Notes under the pieces: generated by a model | What the model saw: the letters and a program-made list of their open reading frames with translations, nothing else | What the model was told of the DNA's origin: nothing | Databases searched by the model: none | Made by a program: the position numbers and the translations under genes | Assembly: GCA_947174295.1 (NCBI GenBank) | Contig: CAMWIG010000001.1 | Coordinates: 1-33,997 of the forward strand | Reading direction: 5' to 3' | Source: an uncultured Alistipes sp. | GTDB lineage: Bacteria; Bacteroidota; Bacteroidia; Bacteroidales; Rikenellaceae | Length of the DNA: 33,997 nt | Part shown: piece after piece, positions 15,697-23,166 of the stretch | How the letters are laid out: each line of letters begins with the position of its first letter | Position numbering within the stretch: position 1 is the stretch's first letter

Positions 15697-17931
15697 TCAA
15701 ATCTTCTTATACTGCAAACTCTTCAACACGCCCTTGTTTTCGAGGAAGTAACGCTGCGCTTTGAGCAGGTTGCGCGATTGCAGCACCATGCCCTTCGTCT
15801 CGCTCAGAATACCCATGTAGAGCATGCTCGCCTTGGTGTTGGAGCTGTTCGACGTCACGCGCTCCAACTCGGTTTTTATGGCCTCGGCGATGAGTTCGAA
15901 GAGGTTGTCGCGCAGCGAGAGCACCATGTCGATATTCTCGAAGTTGCCCGTGCGGAGCATCGTGTTTATCTGGCGGTAAATCGACTCAACCTCGTCGTTG
16001 ATGTGCATGAGGTCTTCGACCTGCTCCTTCGACAGACCCTCGTGGTTGTTGTCGATATGCTCGAAGGCCGGACGCACGATGTGCAGCAGCGACTTGGTCA
16101 TTTCGTTCAGATAGTCCACCGCCTGCACGTAGTACTGGGCAGTGTCGAGATCGGCCTCCTTGAACTTGCGTATGGTCGGCAGCAGTGCGTACTTGCGGTC
16201 GCGCGAGAGCTGGAAGAGCTCCTCGGCCTCCTTCACCATCTCGCGCAGCACCTTGCGGTTCTCCTTGAACACGGCGATGAGCGTGCGGTCGTAGAGACGC
16301 GTCGTGAGCTCCATGGTCGTGCACACTTCGTCGGTGATGTTGGCCATGATATCCTCTTCGGTGCCGGCCTTGGCCGTGTCGTGCTTGTCGGTCTTCTTCT
16401 TGCCGCTCAGGTTGCGGTAGAGCATGTAACCGCAGACTACCGACGTCACGACTATCGCCGCCGTGCCGCCGTAGATGAGAATCAGCCCGACGACATATGC
16501 GATAAGGAAGCCGCCCAGCGCCGTCACGAACCAGCCCATGACCACGGTAATTACGCCTGTAATGCGGTACACGGCCGATTCGCGCCCCCACGCCCTGTCG
16601 GCCAGCGACGAGCCCATGGCGACCATGAAACACACGTAGGTGGTCGACAGCGGCAGCTTGAACGACGTAGCCATCGAAATCAGCATGGCCGACGTGGTGA
16701 GGTTCACCGCGGCGCGTATCATGTCGTAGGGAGCGCCGCTGTGCTCGACATCCGCATACTCGAACCGCTTGGACACGCGATTGCGGATCTTCTCGGGCAC
16801 GACGGCCTCGATCGCCGTGTTTATGTTGAGCGCCGCGCGAACCAGCGTGCGCGAAAATGCCGACGAATCGCTCTGCACGCCGCTGTCCTCCTGCGCCGAA
16901 GTGAGCGACATCTCGCGTTCGGTGAGCACCGCCATAGCCTTGCGCGACGTCCACAGAGCCACTATCATGATGGCGCCGGCCGTGAGCAGCAGGTAGAAGT
17001 TCGCCGGGACGTTGTCGTTCAGCGCATCCATCGGCATCGACGGGTTGCCCGTAGCCTGCGCCACGTTGTAGGCGTCGAAACCTGCCACCGGCACACCGAT
17101 GAAGTTCACCAGGTCATTACCGGCGAACGAGAGCGCCAGCGCGAACGAGCCCGACAGAATGGTTATGCGCAGGATGTTGATTTTCAGACGTTGCAGGAAG
17201 AACAGCACCAGCGAACACGCCACCCAGCACACGGCCAGCGACGCCAGCGTGTAGTCGTTGACGAACTCTATGACGGGATTGCCGTGCAGCACCGACTTCA
17301 AGCCCTTGAACACGGCCACGTAGACGATAGCCGTGAGCGATATTCCGCACCAGAATGCGCCGAAGCGGCGGAACATGGCCGTATAGCGGAACGAGAATAT
17401 CATGCGCGAAAGGTACATCACCAGCGAACCGCACGAGAATGCGAGCACCACCGAGAGCAGAATCGCCGAGACGATACCCATAGCGCGCGAGGTGTTGATG
17501 AACTCGCCCAAATCGCTTATCGTCAGCGCCTCGCTGTCGGCGATTTTATAGGTCGAGACGGCCACCGCCGAACCAAGCAGACAGAATATCAGCGACACGG
17601 TGGTCGACGTAGGCAGTCCGAGCGAGTTGTAGAGATTCAGCAGGACGATGTTGGCGAACATCACGCCGAGGTACAGCACCATGACTTCGTGGAAGGTGAA
17701 GAGCCCGGGATTGAACATTCCGTTGCGGGCCACCTCCATCATGCCGCTCGACGTCACCACGCCGATGATGATACCCGCCGAGGCGACCAGAAGAATCGTG
17801 CGCATCGATGCGGCCTTGGAACCGATTGCGGAGTTGAGAAAGTTGACGGCATCGTTCGTCACGCCGAAGAAGAGACCCGAAACGGCGAGAATGCCGAGGA
17901 TGACGACGATCGCCATGTAGAGTTCACTCAT
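15697..17931 (-). CDS. PiT-family inorganic phosphate transporter with PhoU-like C-terminal domain
   Basis: 744 residues from the ATG at 17931. Two PHO4 repeats are recognisable: GVTNDAVNFLNSAIGSKAA near the N-terminus and FAGNDLVNFIGVPVAGF in the middle, among many membrane helices. After the last helices (about residue 520) a soluble helical region of about 210 residues follows, with PhoU-like appearance (TTRLYDRTLIAVFKENRKVL, EEADLDTAQ-type helices). It should import phosphate (or metal-phosphate) across the inner membrane. A start at 17982 is in frame, but it falls inside the -7 box at 17980-17987, so it cannot be used from that promoter. The PhoU-like tail may gate the transporter; this is inference. 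Confidence 0.9.
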   Translation of the reverse strand: MSELYMAIVVILGILAVSGLFFGVTNDAVNFLNSAIGSKAASMRTILLVASAGIIIGVVTSSGMMEVARNGMFNPGLFTFHEVMVLYLGVMFANIVLLNLYNSLGLPTSTTVSLIFCLLGSAVAVSTYKIADSEALTISDLGEFINTSRAMGIVSAILLSVVLAFSCGSLVMYLSRMIFSFRYTAMFRRFGAFWCGISLTAIVYVAVFKGLKSVLHGNPVIEFVNDYTLASLAVCWVACSLVLFFLQRLKINILRITILSGSFALALSFAGNDLVNFIGVPVAGFDAYNVAQATGNPSMPMDALNDNVPANFYLLLTAGAIMIVALWTSRKAMAVLTEREMSLTSAQEDSGVQSDSSAFSRTLVRAALNINTAIEAVVPEKIRNRVSKRFEYADVEHSGAPYDMIRAAVNLTTSAMLISMATSFKLPLSTTYVCFMVAMGSSLADRAWGRESAVYRITGVITVVMGWFVTALGGFLIAYVVGLILIYGGTAAIVVTSVVCGYMLYRNLSGKKKTDKHDTAKAGTEEDIMANITDEVCTTMELTTRLYDRTLIAVFKENRKVLREMVKEAEELFQLSRDRKYALLPTIRKFKEADLDTAQYYVQAVDYLNEMTKSLLHIVRPAFEHIDNNHEGLSKEQVEDLMHINDEVESIYRQINTMLRTGNFENIDMVLSLRDNLFELIAEAIKTELERVTSNSSNTKASMLYMGILSETKGMVLQSRNLLKAQRYFLENKGVLKSLQYKKI

Positions 17932-17979
17932 ATATGCAGATAAGTTGGTTTGTTTTTCAACAGCAGTTTTTTCAGCTAT

Positions 17980-18010
17980 CAAAATTACGCCAAATAGTTC
18001 GGCCCGCCAA
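17980..18010 (-). promoter_or_regulatory. Promoter of the phosphate transporter
   Basis: On the minus strand TTG (18010-18008) is followed after 20 nt by TAATTTTG (17987-17980), an exact TAnnTTTG match. Transcription should start near 17973, giving a leader of about 40 nt before the ATG at 17931. This box decides the start codon of the transporter. Confidence 0.65.
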
Positions 18011-18085
18011 CTCGGCGGACAAATGTTAACGTTTATTTAACATGCACGCTGCCCGCGCATTACCGCAGCCGGGCGCAGCCGACGC

Positions 18086-18117
18086 AAAAAACGGGTCAGC
18101 ACCGCAGTGCTGACCCG
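18086..18117 (-). terminator. Intrinsic terminator of the glsA-glsB-like genes
   Basis: On the minus strand an 11-bp perfect stem (18117-18107 with 18102-18092), 4-nt loop, is followed by six T. It lies 22 nt after the stop codon of the GlsB-like gene. Confidence 0.88.
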
Positions 18118-18138
18118 CCTCGCAGGTATGCGTGCCCG

Positions 18139-19131
18139 TTACTCCTGTCTCTTGCCGGTGAAGCGGGCGAGCCGCTCGTGCAGACGCCGGCGGAAGGCTT
18201 CGCGGCGCATGCGCAGATTCTTGCGCCAGCCCTCCCAGCGTATGTAGCGCAGTTTCTTCTCGGGATAGATATCCTTTATGGTCACGAGTATTCCCGTCTC
18301 CTCCACATCGCCGAAATCGGGATTCGACACCGTGTCGAACACGCGCATCGTCGGCGAGAGGTTCATATAGGAGTTTATCAGCGGCGGGATGTTCTCGTTG
18401 AACTCGCGCACGCGGCGCACCAGAATGCGGTGGTTCTCCTCGTAGGTCTCGCCCGAGAAGAGTTCGTCGTAGTAGGGGTCGTCGAGGTCGAGCTCTATGG
18501 GGTGTATGCCCTTCACCAGCGAGTCGGGGTCGGCGAAGTAGCGGCGCAGGAACCATATCAGGGCGTTGCGCGCCACGGTCTTGTAGGAGGTGTACATCGT
18601 CACCTTGCCGAACAGATACTTAGCCTTGGGGTTCAGCACTATGAGCGCACCCAGACCGTCCCACAGATTGTCCAGCGCATAGATGCTCTTCGAGTTGCCG
18701 CGCACCTGATAGGCCGGCTGCACGAACGAGCGGCCCAGCTCGATGGTGTAGGGCAGGAACTCGCGGCGGAAACGATCGCTGAACGTGAAGTAGTGCTCCG
18801 TGGAGAGATGGCGCGGCATCGACGTGGTGCAGACGATGAAGCGGTATCCGCCGACAATCTCCTGCGCCGCCGGGTCCCAGACGATGAGCTGGTAGTAGCC
18901 GTCGCCGGCCAAATCCTCGGCGTCGATGTCGACCTCCGCACCCGTACCGCCCCCGGCGGCACGGAAAGCCACCTCGCGCAGACGCCCCACCTCGCGCATG
19001 AGCGACGGGCACTCGGCGGCGTCGAATATGTATATCTCGTTCGATGCTCTCTTCGTATCGCGTATCTTGCGCTCGGCCGTCAGCTCGGCCAGCAGCAACG
19101 CCCGGTCTACGGGCTCGATGATCTCTTTCAT
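18139..19131 (-). CDS. glsB: GNAT-type N-acyltransferase, GlsB/OlsB-like (glycine lipid synthesis)
   Basis: 330 residues from the ATG at 19131. The protein shows the acyl-homoserine-lactone-synthase-like / OlsB-type acyltransferase pattern: IYIFDAAECPSLMREVGRLRE, VGGYRFIVC, ELGRSFVQPAYQ and ALDNLWDGLGALI (each quoted in part). In Bacteroides the pair GlsB and GlsA makes glycine lipids: GlsB joins a 3-hydroxy fatty acid to glycine and GlsA adds a second acyl chain. The adjacent upstream gene encodes a GlsA-like acyltransferase, which strongly supports this role. A longer start at 19158 lies inside the -7 box at 19156-19163 and is rejected. An ornithine substrate, as for OlsB, cannot be excluded by sequence alone. 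Confidence 0.82.
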   Translation of the reverse strand: MKEIIEPVDRALLLAELTAERKIRDTKRASNEIYIFDAAECPSLMREVGRLREVAFRAAGGGTGAEVDIDAEDLAGDGYYQLIVWDPAAQEIVGGYRFIVCTTSMPRHLSTEHYFTFSDRFRREFLPYTIELGRSFVQPAYQVRGNSKSIYALDNLWDGLGALIVLNPKAKYLFGKVTMYTSYKTVARNALIWFLRRYFADPDSLVKGIHPIELDLDDPYYDELFSGETYEENHRILVRRVREFNENIPPLINSYMNLSPTMRVFDTVSNPDFGDVEETGILVTIKDIYPEKKLRYIRWEGWRKNLRMRREAFRRRLHERLARFTGKRQE

Positions 19132-19155
19132 TCGGAATCTGAGTTTGTGTCGGGA

Positions 19156-19163
19156 CAAAGTTA
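19156..19163 (-). promoter_or_regulatory. -7 promoter box of the GlsB-like gene
   Basis: On the minus strand TAACTTTG is an exact TAnnTTTG match, 24 nt before the ATG at 19131. No clear -33 box was seen. It suggests the GlsB-like gene can be transcribed apart from the GlsA-like gene. Confidence 0.55.
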
Positions 19164-19198
19164 TTCGGTCCGCGACTTCGATATAATCGTATAAATAC

Positions 19199-20038
19199 CT
19201 ATTTATCCCTGTTTCGGGGCTTTTCGCGCAGTCCGTAGACCCGTTCGCGCACCATGCGGACCCTCTCGGCGGCCGAACCCGCCTTTGCGAGCTCCTCGTC
19301 CGTCACCGGCTCGCCGAACACGATGCGGAAACTGCGGCCCGACTGCCGCAGCATCTCGTCGGGCAGAAGAATCATCTCGGCGTTGAACTTCACGCCGAGC
19401 CGTTCGCGCAGACGCGACAACCGATAGAACCTGTCGGAGAGCGTGCCCTCGACAAACACGGGGACTATCGTGCGGCCCGACGCCGCGGCCCATTTGAGGA
19501 ACGACGTCCGCCACTCGGTGTCGGCGACCACGCCTTCGCGGCGGCGCGAGCACAGCCCCGCGGGAAATGTCAGCACGGGCATACCGCCCGAGAGACCCTC
19601 CTCCATGCGGCGGGCGTATGCGGCCGTCTGCCGGCCGTGCTTGTTCACCGGCAGCCATATCGGCGCCAGCGGCTCGACGTTCATCAGCAGGTCGTTCACC
19701 ACGACCCTCACGTCGCCGAAACGCTCCGTCAGCACATCGGCCAGCATCATGCCGTCCATGCCGCCGAACGGATGGTTGGCGACGAACATGTAGCGGCCCG
19801 TCTCGTCGAGCGCATCGAGCCCTTCGGTGCGGCAGGTTATATTCCAGCTGCGGAAAGTGGCCCGAATGAACTCCTGCGGCGGCAGATGCCAGTACGACGC
19901 GAGCACCTCGTTGAGCTCGCGCTCGCGGATGAGCCGCGCCAGCGCCCGCACGACGAATCCGGGTATGAACCGCGACAAGCGCGGAAGCCGAGCGCGCAGA
20001 ATGCCCGCCACGTCTATCTGTGGATATGTTCTCTCCAT
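19199..20038 (-). CDS. glsA: PlsC-like O-acyltransferase, GlsA-like (glycine lipid synthesis)
   Basis: 279 residues from the ATG at 20038 (MERTYPQIDVAG), chosen because the family begins with this segment; an in-frame ATG at 20065 adds nine residues. The acyltransferase motif is NHPFGGMDG, a variant with five rather than four residues between His and Asp, which from memory is usual in this subfamily. FPAG and VPVFVEG match later acyltransferase blocks. It probably O-acylates the N-acyl-3-hydroxyacyl glycine made by the neighbouring GlsB-like protein, at the inner membrane. The gene is 67 bp upstream of the GlsB-like gene on the same strand. Confidence 0.82.
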   Translation of the reverse strand: MERTYPQIDVAGILRARLPRLSRFIPGFVVRALARLIRERELNEVLASYWHLPPQEFIRATFRSWNITCRTEGLDALDETGRYMFVANHPFGGMDGMMLADVLTERFGDVRVVVNDLLMNVEPLAPIWLPVNKHGRQTAAYARRMEEGLSGGMPVLTFPAGLCSRRREGVVADTEWRTSFLKWAAASGRTIVPVFVEGTLSDRFYRLSRLRERLGVKFNAEMILLPDEMLRQSGRSFRIVFGEPVTDEELAKAGSAAERVRMVRERVYGLREKPRNRDK

Positions 20039-20128
20039 CGTATAACAAGGGAAACCGCCCCGCACGCGACCCCGCGAACCGGCGGAGCCGCCGACCGCAA
20101 AAGCGACGGCGCAGAACGATTATTGTTA

Positions 20129-20136
20129 CAAAGATA
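20129..20136 (-). promoter_or_regulatory. -7 promoter box of the GlsA-like gene
   Basis: TATCTTTG on the minus strand is an exact TAnnTTTG match, about 90 nt before the ATG at 20038. It lies about 30 bp from the divergent -7-like box for rsmH. Confidence 0.55.
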
Positions 20137-20159
20137 ATCAATAAATTCGTAAAATTGCC

Positions 20160-20167
20160 TAACTTTA
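20160..20167 (+). promoter_or_regulatory. -7-like promoter box of rsmH
   Basis: TAACTTTA matches TAnnTTTG at seven of eight positions, 28 nt before the rsmH ATG. No good -33 box was found. Confidence 0.45.
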
Positions 20168-20195
20168 CAGCCAAATCGACTCGTTACACGACAAT

Positions 20196-21098
20196 ATGCA
20201 AGACTATCACATACCGGTACTCCTCGAAGAGTCCGTCTCGCTGATGAACATCTCGCCGGACGACACCTGCGTCGACCTCACGTTCGGCGGCGGCGGCCAC
20301 TCGCGCCGCATACTCTCGTCGCTGGGCGACGGGGGACGCCTCTACTCGTTCGACCAGGACGCCGACACGCTGGCCAACCGTCCCGACGACGCGCGCTTCC
20401 ACTACGTGGAGAGCAACTTCCGATTCATGCGCGGCGCACTGCGTCTGCGCGGCGTCGAGCAGGCAGACTCCGTTCTGGCCGACCTCGGCGTGTCGTCGCA
20501 CCACTTCGACGCCGTGGAGCGCGGATTCTCGTTCCGCGGCGACGCTCCGCTCGACATGCGCATGAACCGCCGCGCCGGACGCACGGCCGCCGACCTCGTC
20601 AACGAACTGTCCAACGAGGAGCTCACGCGCATCTTCCGCGACTGGGGCGAGCTGGACACTCCGTGGAAAATAGCCAACTGCATCGAGCGCAGCCGCGCCG
20701 CGAAGCCCGTCGCCACGACGGCCGAGCTCGTCGAGGCCGTGCGCCCCTGCACCCCGCGCAAGGACGAGTCGAAGTTCCTCACCAAGCTCTTCCAGGCGCT
20801 GCGCATAGAGGTCAACGGAGAGATGGAGGCGCTGAAAATGGCCCTCGAACAGAGCCTGCGCGTGCTGCGTCCCGGCGGGCGGCTGGTCGTCATATCCTAC
20901 CACTCGCTCGAAGACCGTCTGGTGAAGAACTTCATGCGCAGCGGCCGATTCGACGGCGAGTGCGAGACCGACTTCTTCGGCCGACGTCAGACCCCGTTCG
21001 AGGTCATAACGCGCAAGGCCGTGACGCCCTCGGCCGAGGAGCTCGCCCGCAACCCCCGCTCGCGTTCGGCCAAGCTGCGCGCCGCAATAAAACTGTAA
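20196..21098 (+). CDS. rsmH: 16S rRNA (cytosine1402-N4)-methyltransferase RsmH (MraW)
   Basis: 300 residues, normal length. It begins HIPVLLEESV, and has the SAM-binding TFGGGGHSRRIL, LADLGVSSHHFD, ERGFSFRGDAPLDMRM and the C-terminal VISYHSLEDRLVKNFMR and RSRSAKLRAA motifs (quoted in parts). It methylates C1402 of 16S rRNA. In most bacteria the gene is second in the division-cell-wall cluster (mraZ-rsmH-ftsL-ftsI). Here it has no mraZ before it and is followed after 4 bp by a FkbM methyltransferase, so it is detached from that cluster, at least locally. Confidence 0.95.
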   Translation: MQDYHIPVLLEESVSLMNISPDDTCVDLTFGGGGHSRRILSSLGDGGRLYSFDQDADTLANRPDDARFHYVESNFRFMRGALRLRGVEQADSVLADLGVSSHHFDAVERGFSFRGDAPLDMRMNRRAGRTAADLVNELSNEELTRIFRDWGELDTPWKIANCIERSRAAKPVATTAELVEAVRPCTPRKDESKFLTKLFQALRIEVNGEMEALKMALEQSLRVLRPGGRLVVISYHSLEDRLVKNFMRSGRFDGECETDFFGRRQTPFEVITRKAVTPSAEELARNPRSRSAKLRAAIKL

Positions 21099-21102
21099 CA
21101 CG

Positions 21103-21897
21103 ATGAAAGCACTGCTGCACAGAATACTCTACCGCACGCTGCCGCTCGAAGGCTACCTCCGCACGGTGAGCCGGCTCTTCTTCGTCGCCTACCGTCTCGG
21201 GCTGGGACGCCGCTCCCCCGCCACGGAGTATGTCTACCACCTGCCGCAGATTGTCCGCCGCGGCGACACGTGCATCGACATAGGCGCCAATCTGGGCTAC
21301 TACTCGCGGCCGCTGTCGCAAATCGCCGGTCCCGAGGGCCGCGTCTACGCCGTGGAGCCCGTGCCGGTCATCGGCCGGGTGCTGCGCCGCAACCTGCGCG
21401 GCTGCCGCAACGTCGAGATACTGCCCTACGCGCTGGGCGGGGAGAACCGTCCCGTGCGGATGTCGAACGACTCGGCACGCACCACGGGCTACTTCGGCAC
21501 GGGGCAGAACTACGTCGACGACAGCGGCGCCGGGGCGTGCGCCACGTTCGAGGCCGAGATGCGGCGCGGCAGCGAGCTCTTCGCCGGACTCGAACGGCTC
21601 GACTTCATCAAGTGCGACATCGAGGGCTACGAGCTGCACGTCATGCGCGAGCTGTGGCCTCTGTTGGAGCGCTTCCGCCCCACGGTGCTCATCGAGACCG
21701 GCGGCAGCAACCGCCCGCAGATAATCGAGCTCTTCCGCTCGCTGGGATACGAGGGCTACACCCTCGACCGCGGCCGCCGCGTGCCGCTCGCGCCCGACAG
21801 CGGGAAGGACATTGTCTTTCGAATTCAAAATTCAGAATTCAAAATTGAGGATTCGAAGACCGGGATAAAAAAGATTGAACGACAAATTAAAGTATAA
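21103..21897 (+). CDS. FkbM-family methyltransferase with repeat-derived C-terminal tail
   Basis: 264 residues. The SAM-binding motif is CIDIGANLGYYS, with YAVEPVP at the second motif and FIKCDIEGYELHVM, typical of FkbM proteins (sugar or lipid O-methylation). The substrate is unknown. The gene follows rsmH by 4 bp and is likely co-transcribed. Its natural end appears to be about residue 239; from there the frame runs into the heptad repeat (RIQNSEFKIED) and continues for about 25 residues of low-complexity sequence to a stop at 21895. The tail was probably acquired when the repeat inserted or expanded. Confidence 0.85.
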   Translation: MKALLHRILYRTLPLEGYLRTVSRLFFVAYRLGLGRRSPATEYVYHLPQIVRRGDTCIDIGANLGYYSRPLSQIAGPEGRVYAVEPVPVIGRVLRRNLRGCRNVEILPYALGGENRPVRMSNDSARTTGYFGTGQNYVDDSGAGACATFEAEMRRGSELFAGLERLDFIKCDIEGYELHVMRELWPLLERFRPTVLIETGGSNRPQIIELFRSLGYEGYTLDRGRRVPLAPDSGKDIVFRIQNSEFKIEDSKTGIKKIERQIKV

Positions 21898-22008
21898 TGC
21901 AATTCGAATTTCGGGATTCTCCGACTGACTCCGCGCCGGCTGCCGCATACCCGGCAACCCGCATACGGTCAATCAATTTTGAATTTTGAATTTTGAATTT
22001 TGAATTTC
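21821..22008. repeat. Heptad-repeat inverted pair between the FkbM gene and trmD
   Basis: The left arm at 21821-21847 is built of (ATTCAAA/ATTCAGA) heptads and lies inside the end of the FkbM gene. The right arm at 21974-22008 is built of TTTTGAA heptads. About 25 nt of the left arm are complementary to the right arm with one G.U pair. The 126 nt between them contain the end of the FkbM gene and no separate ORF. Compare the element at 22687-23158, which has the same arms but carries a gene. Confidence 0.8.
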
Positions 22009-22013
22009 ACGAT

Positions 22014-22718
22014 ATGCGTATAGACATAATCTCCTCCGTTCCCGAACTGATGACCTCGCCTCTGAGCGAATCCATCCTGCGCCGCGCACAGGAGAAGGGC
22101 CTGGTCGAAATCGTCGTGCACAACCTCCACGACTACGCCCACGACCGCCGCAAGACCACCGACGACTATCCGTTCGGCGGCGAGGCGGGCATGGTCATGA
22201 AGTGCGAACCGGTATTCGAACTCGTCGAGAAGCTCCAGTCGGAACGCCGCTACGACGAAATCATCTACACCTCGCCCGACGGCATCCGCTACGACCAGCA
22301 CGAGGCCAACCGCCTCTCGACACTCGAAAACATCATCATCCTCTGCGGCCACTACAAGGGCATCGACCACCGCATCCGCGAGCACCTCGTCACGCGCGAG
22401 ATCTCGATCGGCGACTACGTGCTCACGGGCGGCGAGCTGGCGGCCTGCATCATCGCCGACTCGGTGGTGCGGCTCATCCCGGGCGCGATAGGCGACGAGT
22501 CGTCGGCCCTGACCGACTGCTTTCAGGACGACATGCTCGCCCCGCCGGTCTACACGCGCCCTGCCGAGTTCCGCGGCTGGAGCGTTCCCGACGTGCTGCT
22601 CTCGGGCAACTTCGCCGAAATCGAGAAGTGGCAGGACGAGCAGTCCTACGAACGAACGCGCCGCCTGCGGCCGGACCTTCTGGAAATTCAGAATTCAGAA
22701 TTCAAAATTCAAAATTAA
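22014..22718 (+). CDS. trmD: tRNA (guanine37-N1)-methyltransferase TrmD
   Basis: 234 residues from the ATG at 22014 (MRIDIISSVPEL). TrmD motifs are clear: PFGGEAGMVMK, CGHYKGIDHRI, EISIGDYVLTGGELAA and SYERTRRLRPDLL (in parts). It makes m1G37 in tRNAs reading codons that start with C, which prevents frameshifting. The normal protein end is at RRPDLL-like RLRPDLL; the last 11 residues (EIQNSEFKIQN) and the stop codon TAA at 22716 come from the left arm of the element at 22687. An in-frame TTG at 21993 inside the upstream repeat is not a credible start. Confidence 0.95.
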   Translation: MRIDIISSVPELMTSPLSESILRRAQEKGLVEIVVHNLHDYAHDRRKTTDDYPFGGEAGMVMKCEPVFELVEKLQSERRYDEIIYTSPDGIRYDQHEANRLSTLENIIILCGHYKGIDHRIREHLVTREISIGDYVLTGGELAACIIADSVVRLIPGAIGDESSALTDCFQDDMLAPPVYTRPAEFRGWSVPDVLLSGNFAEIEKWQDEQSYERTRRLRPDLLEIQNSEFKIQN

Positions 22719-22743
22719 TCGAATTCCGAAATCCGACAGCAGC

Positions 22744-23103
22744 ATGAAGGCCGGCAACATCGTACTCGACAAAAGTTTCTCGTTCGCAGTCCGCACAGTG
22801 AACATATACAAGGCATTGCAGAACGGGCAGGAGTACACTCTCTCGAAACAGCTGCTGCGCAGCGGAACGAGCATCGGCGCCAATATCCGCGAGGCCCTGC
22901 GCGGCCAGTCTCGCAACGACTTCATATCGAAGATGAACATAGCCCTGAAAGAGGCCTACGAGACGGAATACTGGCTCGAACTGCTGCATGCGACAGGTTA
23001 TCTGGACAAACCGCAGTTCGACGACGCGTTCGCGGAGTGCCGCGACCTGACCAACATACTGTCGAAGATAATCATATCTTCAAGACGAAACGATAATGTC
23101 TAA
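22744..23103 (+). CDS. Four-helix-bundle protein, 23S rRNA intervening-sequence (S23) type
   Basis: 119 residues, the usual size of the TIGR02436 / PF05635 family. Recognisable segments are DKSFSFAVRTVNIYKAL, LSKQLLRSGTSIGANIREA and SKMNIALKEAYETEYWLELL (each in part), followed by ILSKIIISS at the end. The family is best known from ORFs in 23S rRNA intervening sequences, and is related in fold to the Avd accessory protein of diversity-generating retroelements; its biochemical role is not established. Here the gene fills the loop of a 44-bp inverted repeat between two housekeeping genes. No reverse transcriptase or variable-region repeat was seen in the window, so a retroelement role is not supported locally. 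Confidence 0.88.
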   Translation: MKAGNIVLDKSFSFAVRTVNIYKALQNGQEYTLSKQLLRSGTSIGANIREALRGQSRNDFISKMNIALKEAYETEYWLELLHATGYLDKPQFDDAFAECRDLTNILSKIIISSRRNDNV

Positions 23104-23127
23104 CTCTCTCGATATTCGGAATTCGAT

Positions 23128-23135
23128 TAATTTTG
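23128..23135 (+). promoter_or_regulatory. -7-like box carried by the right arm of the element
   Basis: TAATTTTG in the right arm matches TAnnTTTG exactly and points to lpxB, whose ATG is 31 nt downstream. No -33 box was found at 19-21 nt upstream, so activity is uncertain. Confidence 0.35.
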
Positions 23136-23166
23136 AATTTTGAATTTTGAATTTTGAACTGATAAT

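Larger units (their letters stand above)
22687..23158. mobile_element. IVS-like element: four-helix-bundle gene inside a 44-bp inverted repeat
   Basis: The arms 22687-22730 and 23115-23158 are complementary over all 44 positions if two G.U pairs are allowed (42 Watson-Crick). The outer part consists of heptads (ATTCAAA on the left, TTTTGAA on the right) and the inner part shares TCGAATTCCGAA. The loop holds only the four-helix-bundle gene with 13 nt before and 11 nt after it. This is the arrangement of intervening sequences in 23S rRNA genes, where inverted repeats form an RNase III-cleaved stem around such an ORF. Here it sits between trmD and lpxB. No target duplication was recognised. Mobility is inferred. 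Confidence 0.7.

Noticed and set aside
15517..17943. 808-codon plus-strand ORF antisense to the phosphate transporter
   Set aside because: His/Arg-rich low-complexity product, no domains; the minus strand encodes a clear PiT protein.
21993..22013. Upstream TTG start for trmD
   Set aside because: It lies inside the heptad repeat; the ATG at 22014 begins the family-typical MRIDIIS.
22744..23103. Accessory gene (Avd) of a diversity-generating retroelement
   Set aside because: The fold family is related, but no reverse transcriptase, template or variable repeat is present in the window; sequence is closer to the S23/IVS type.
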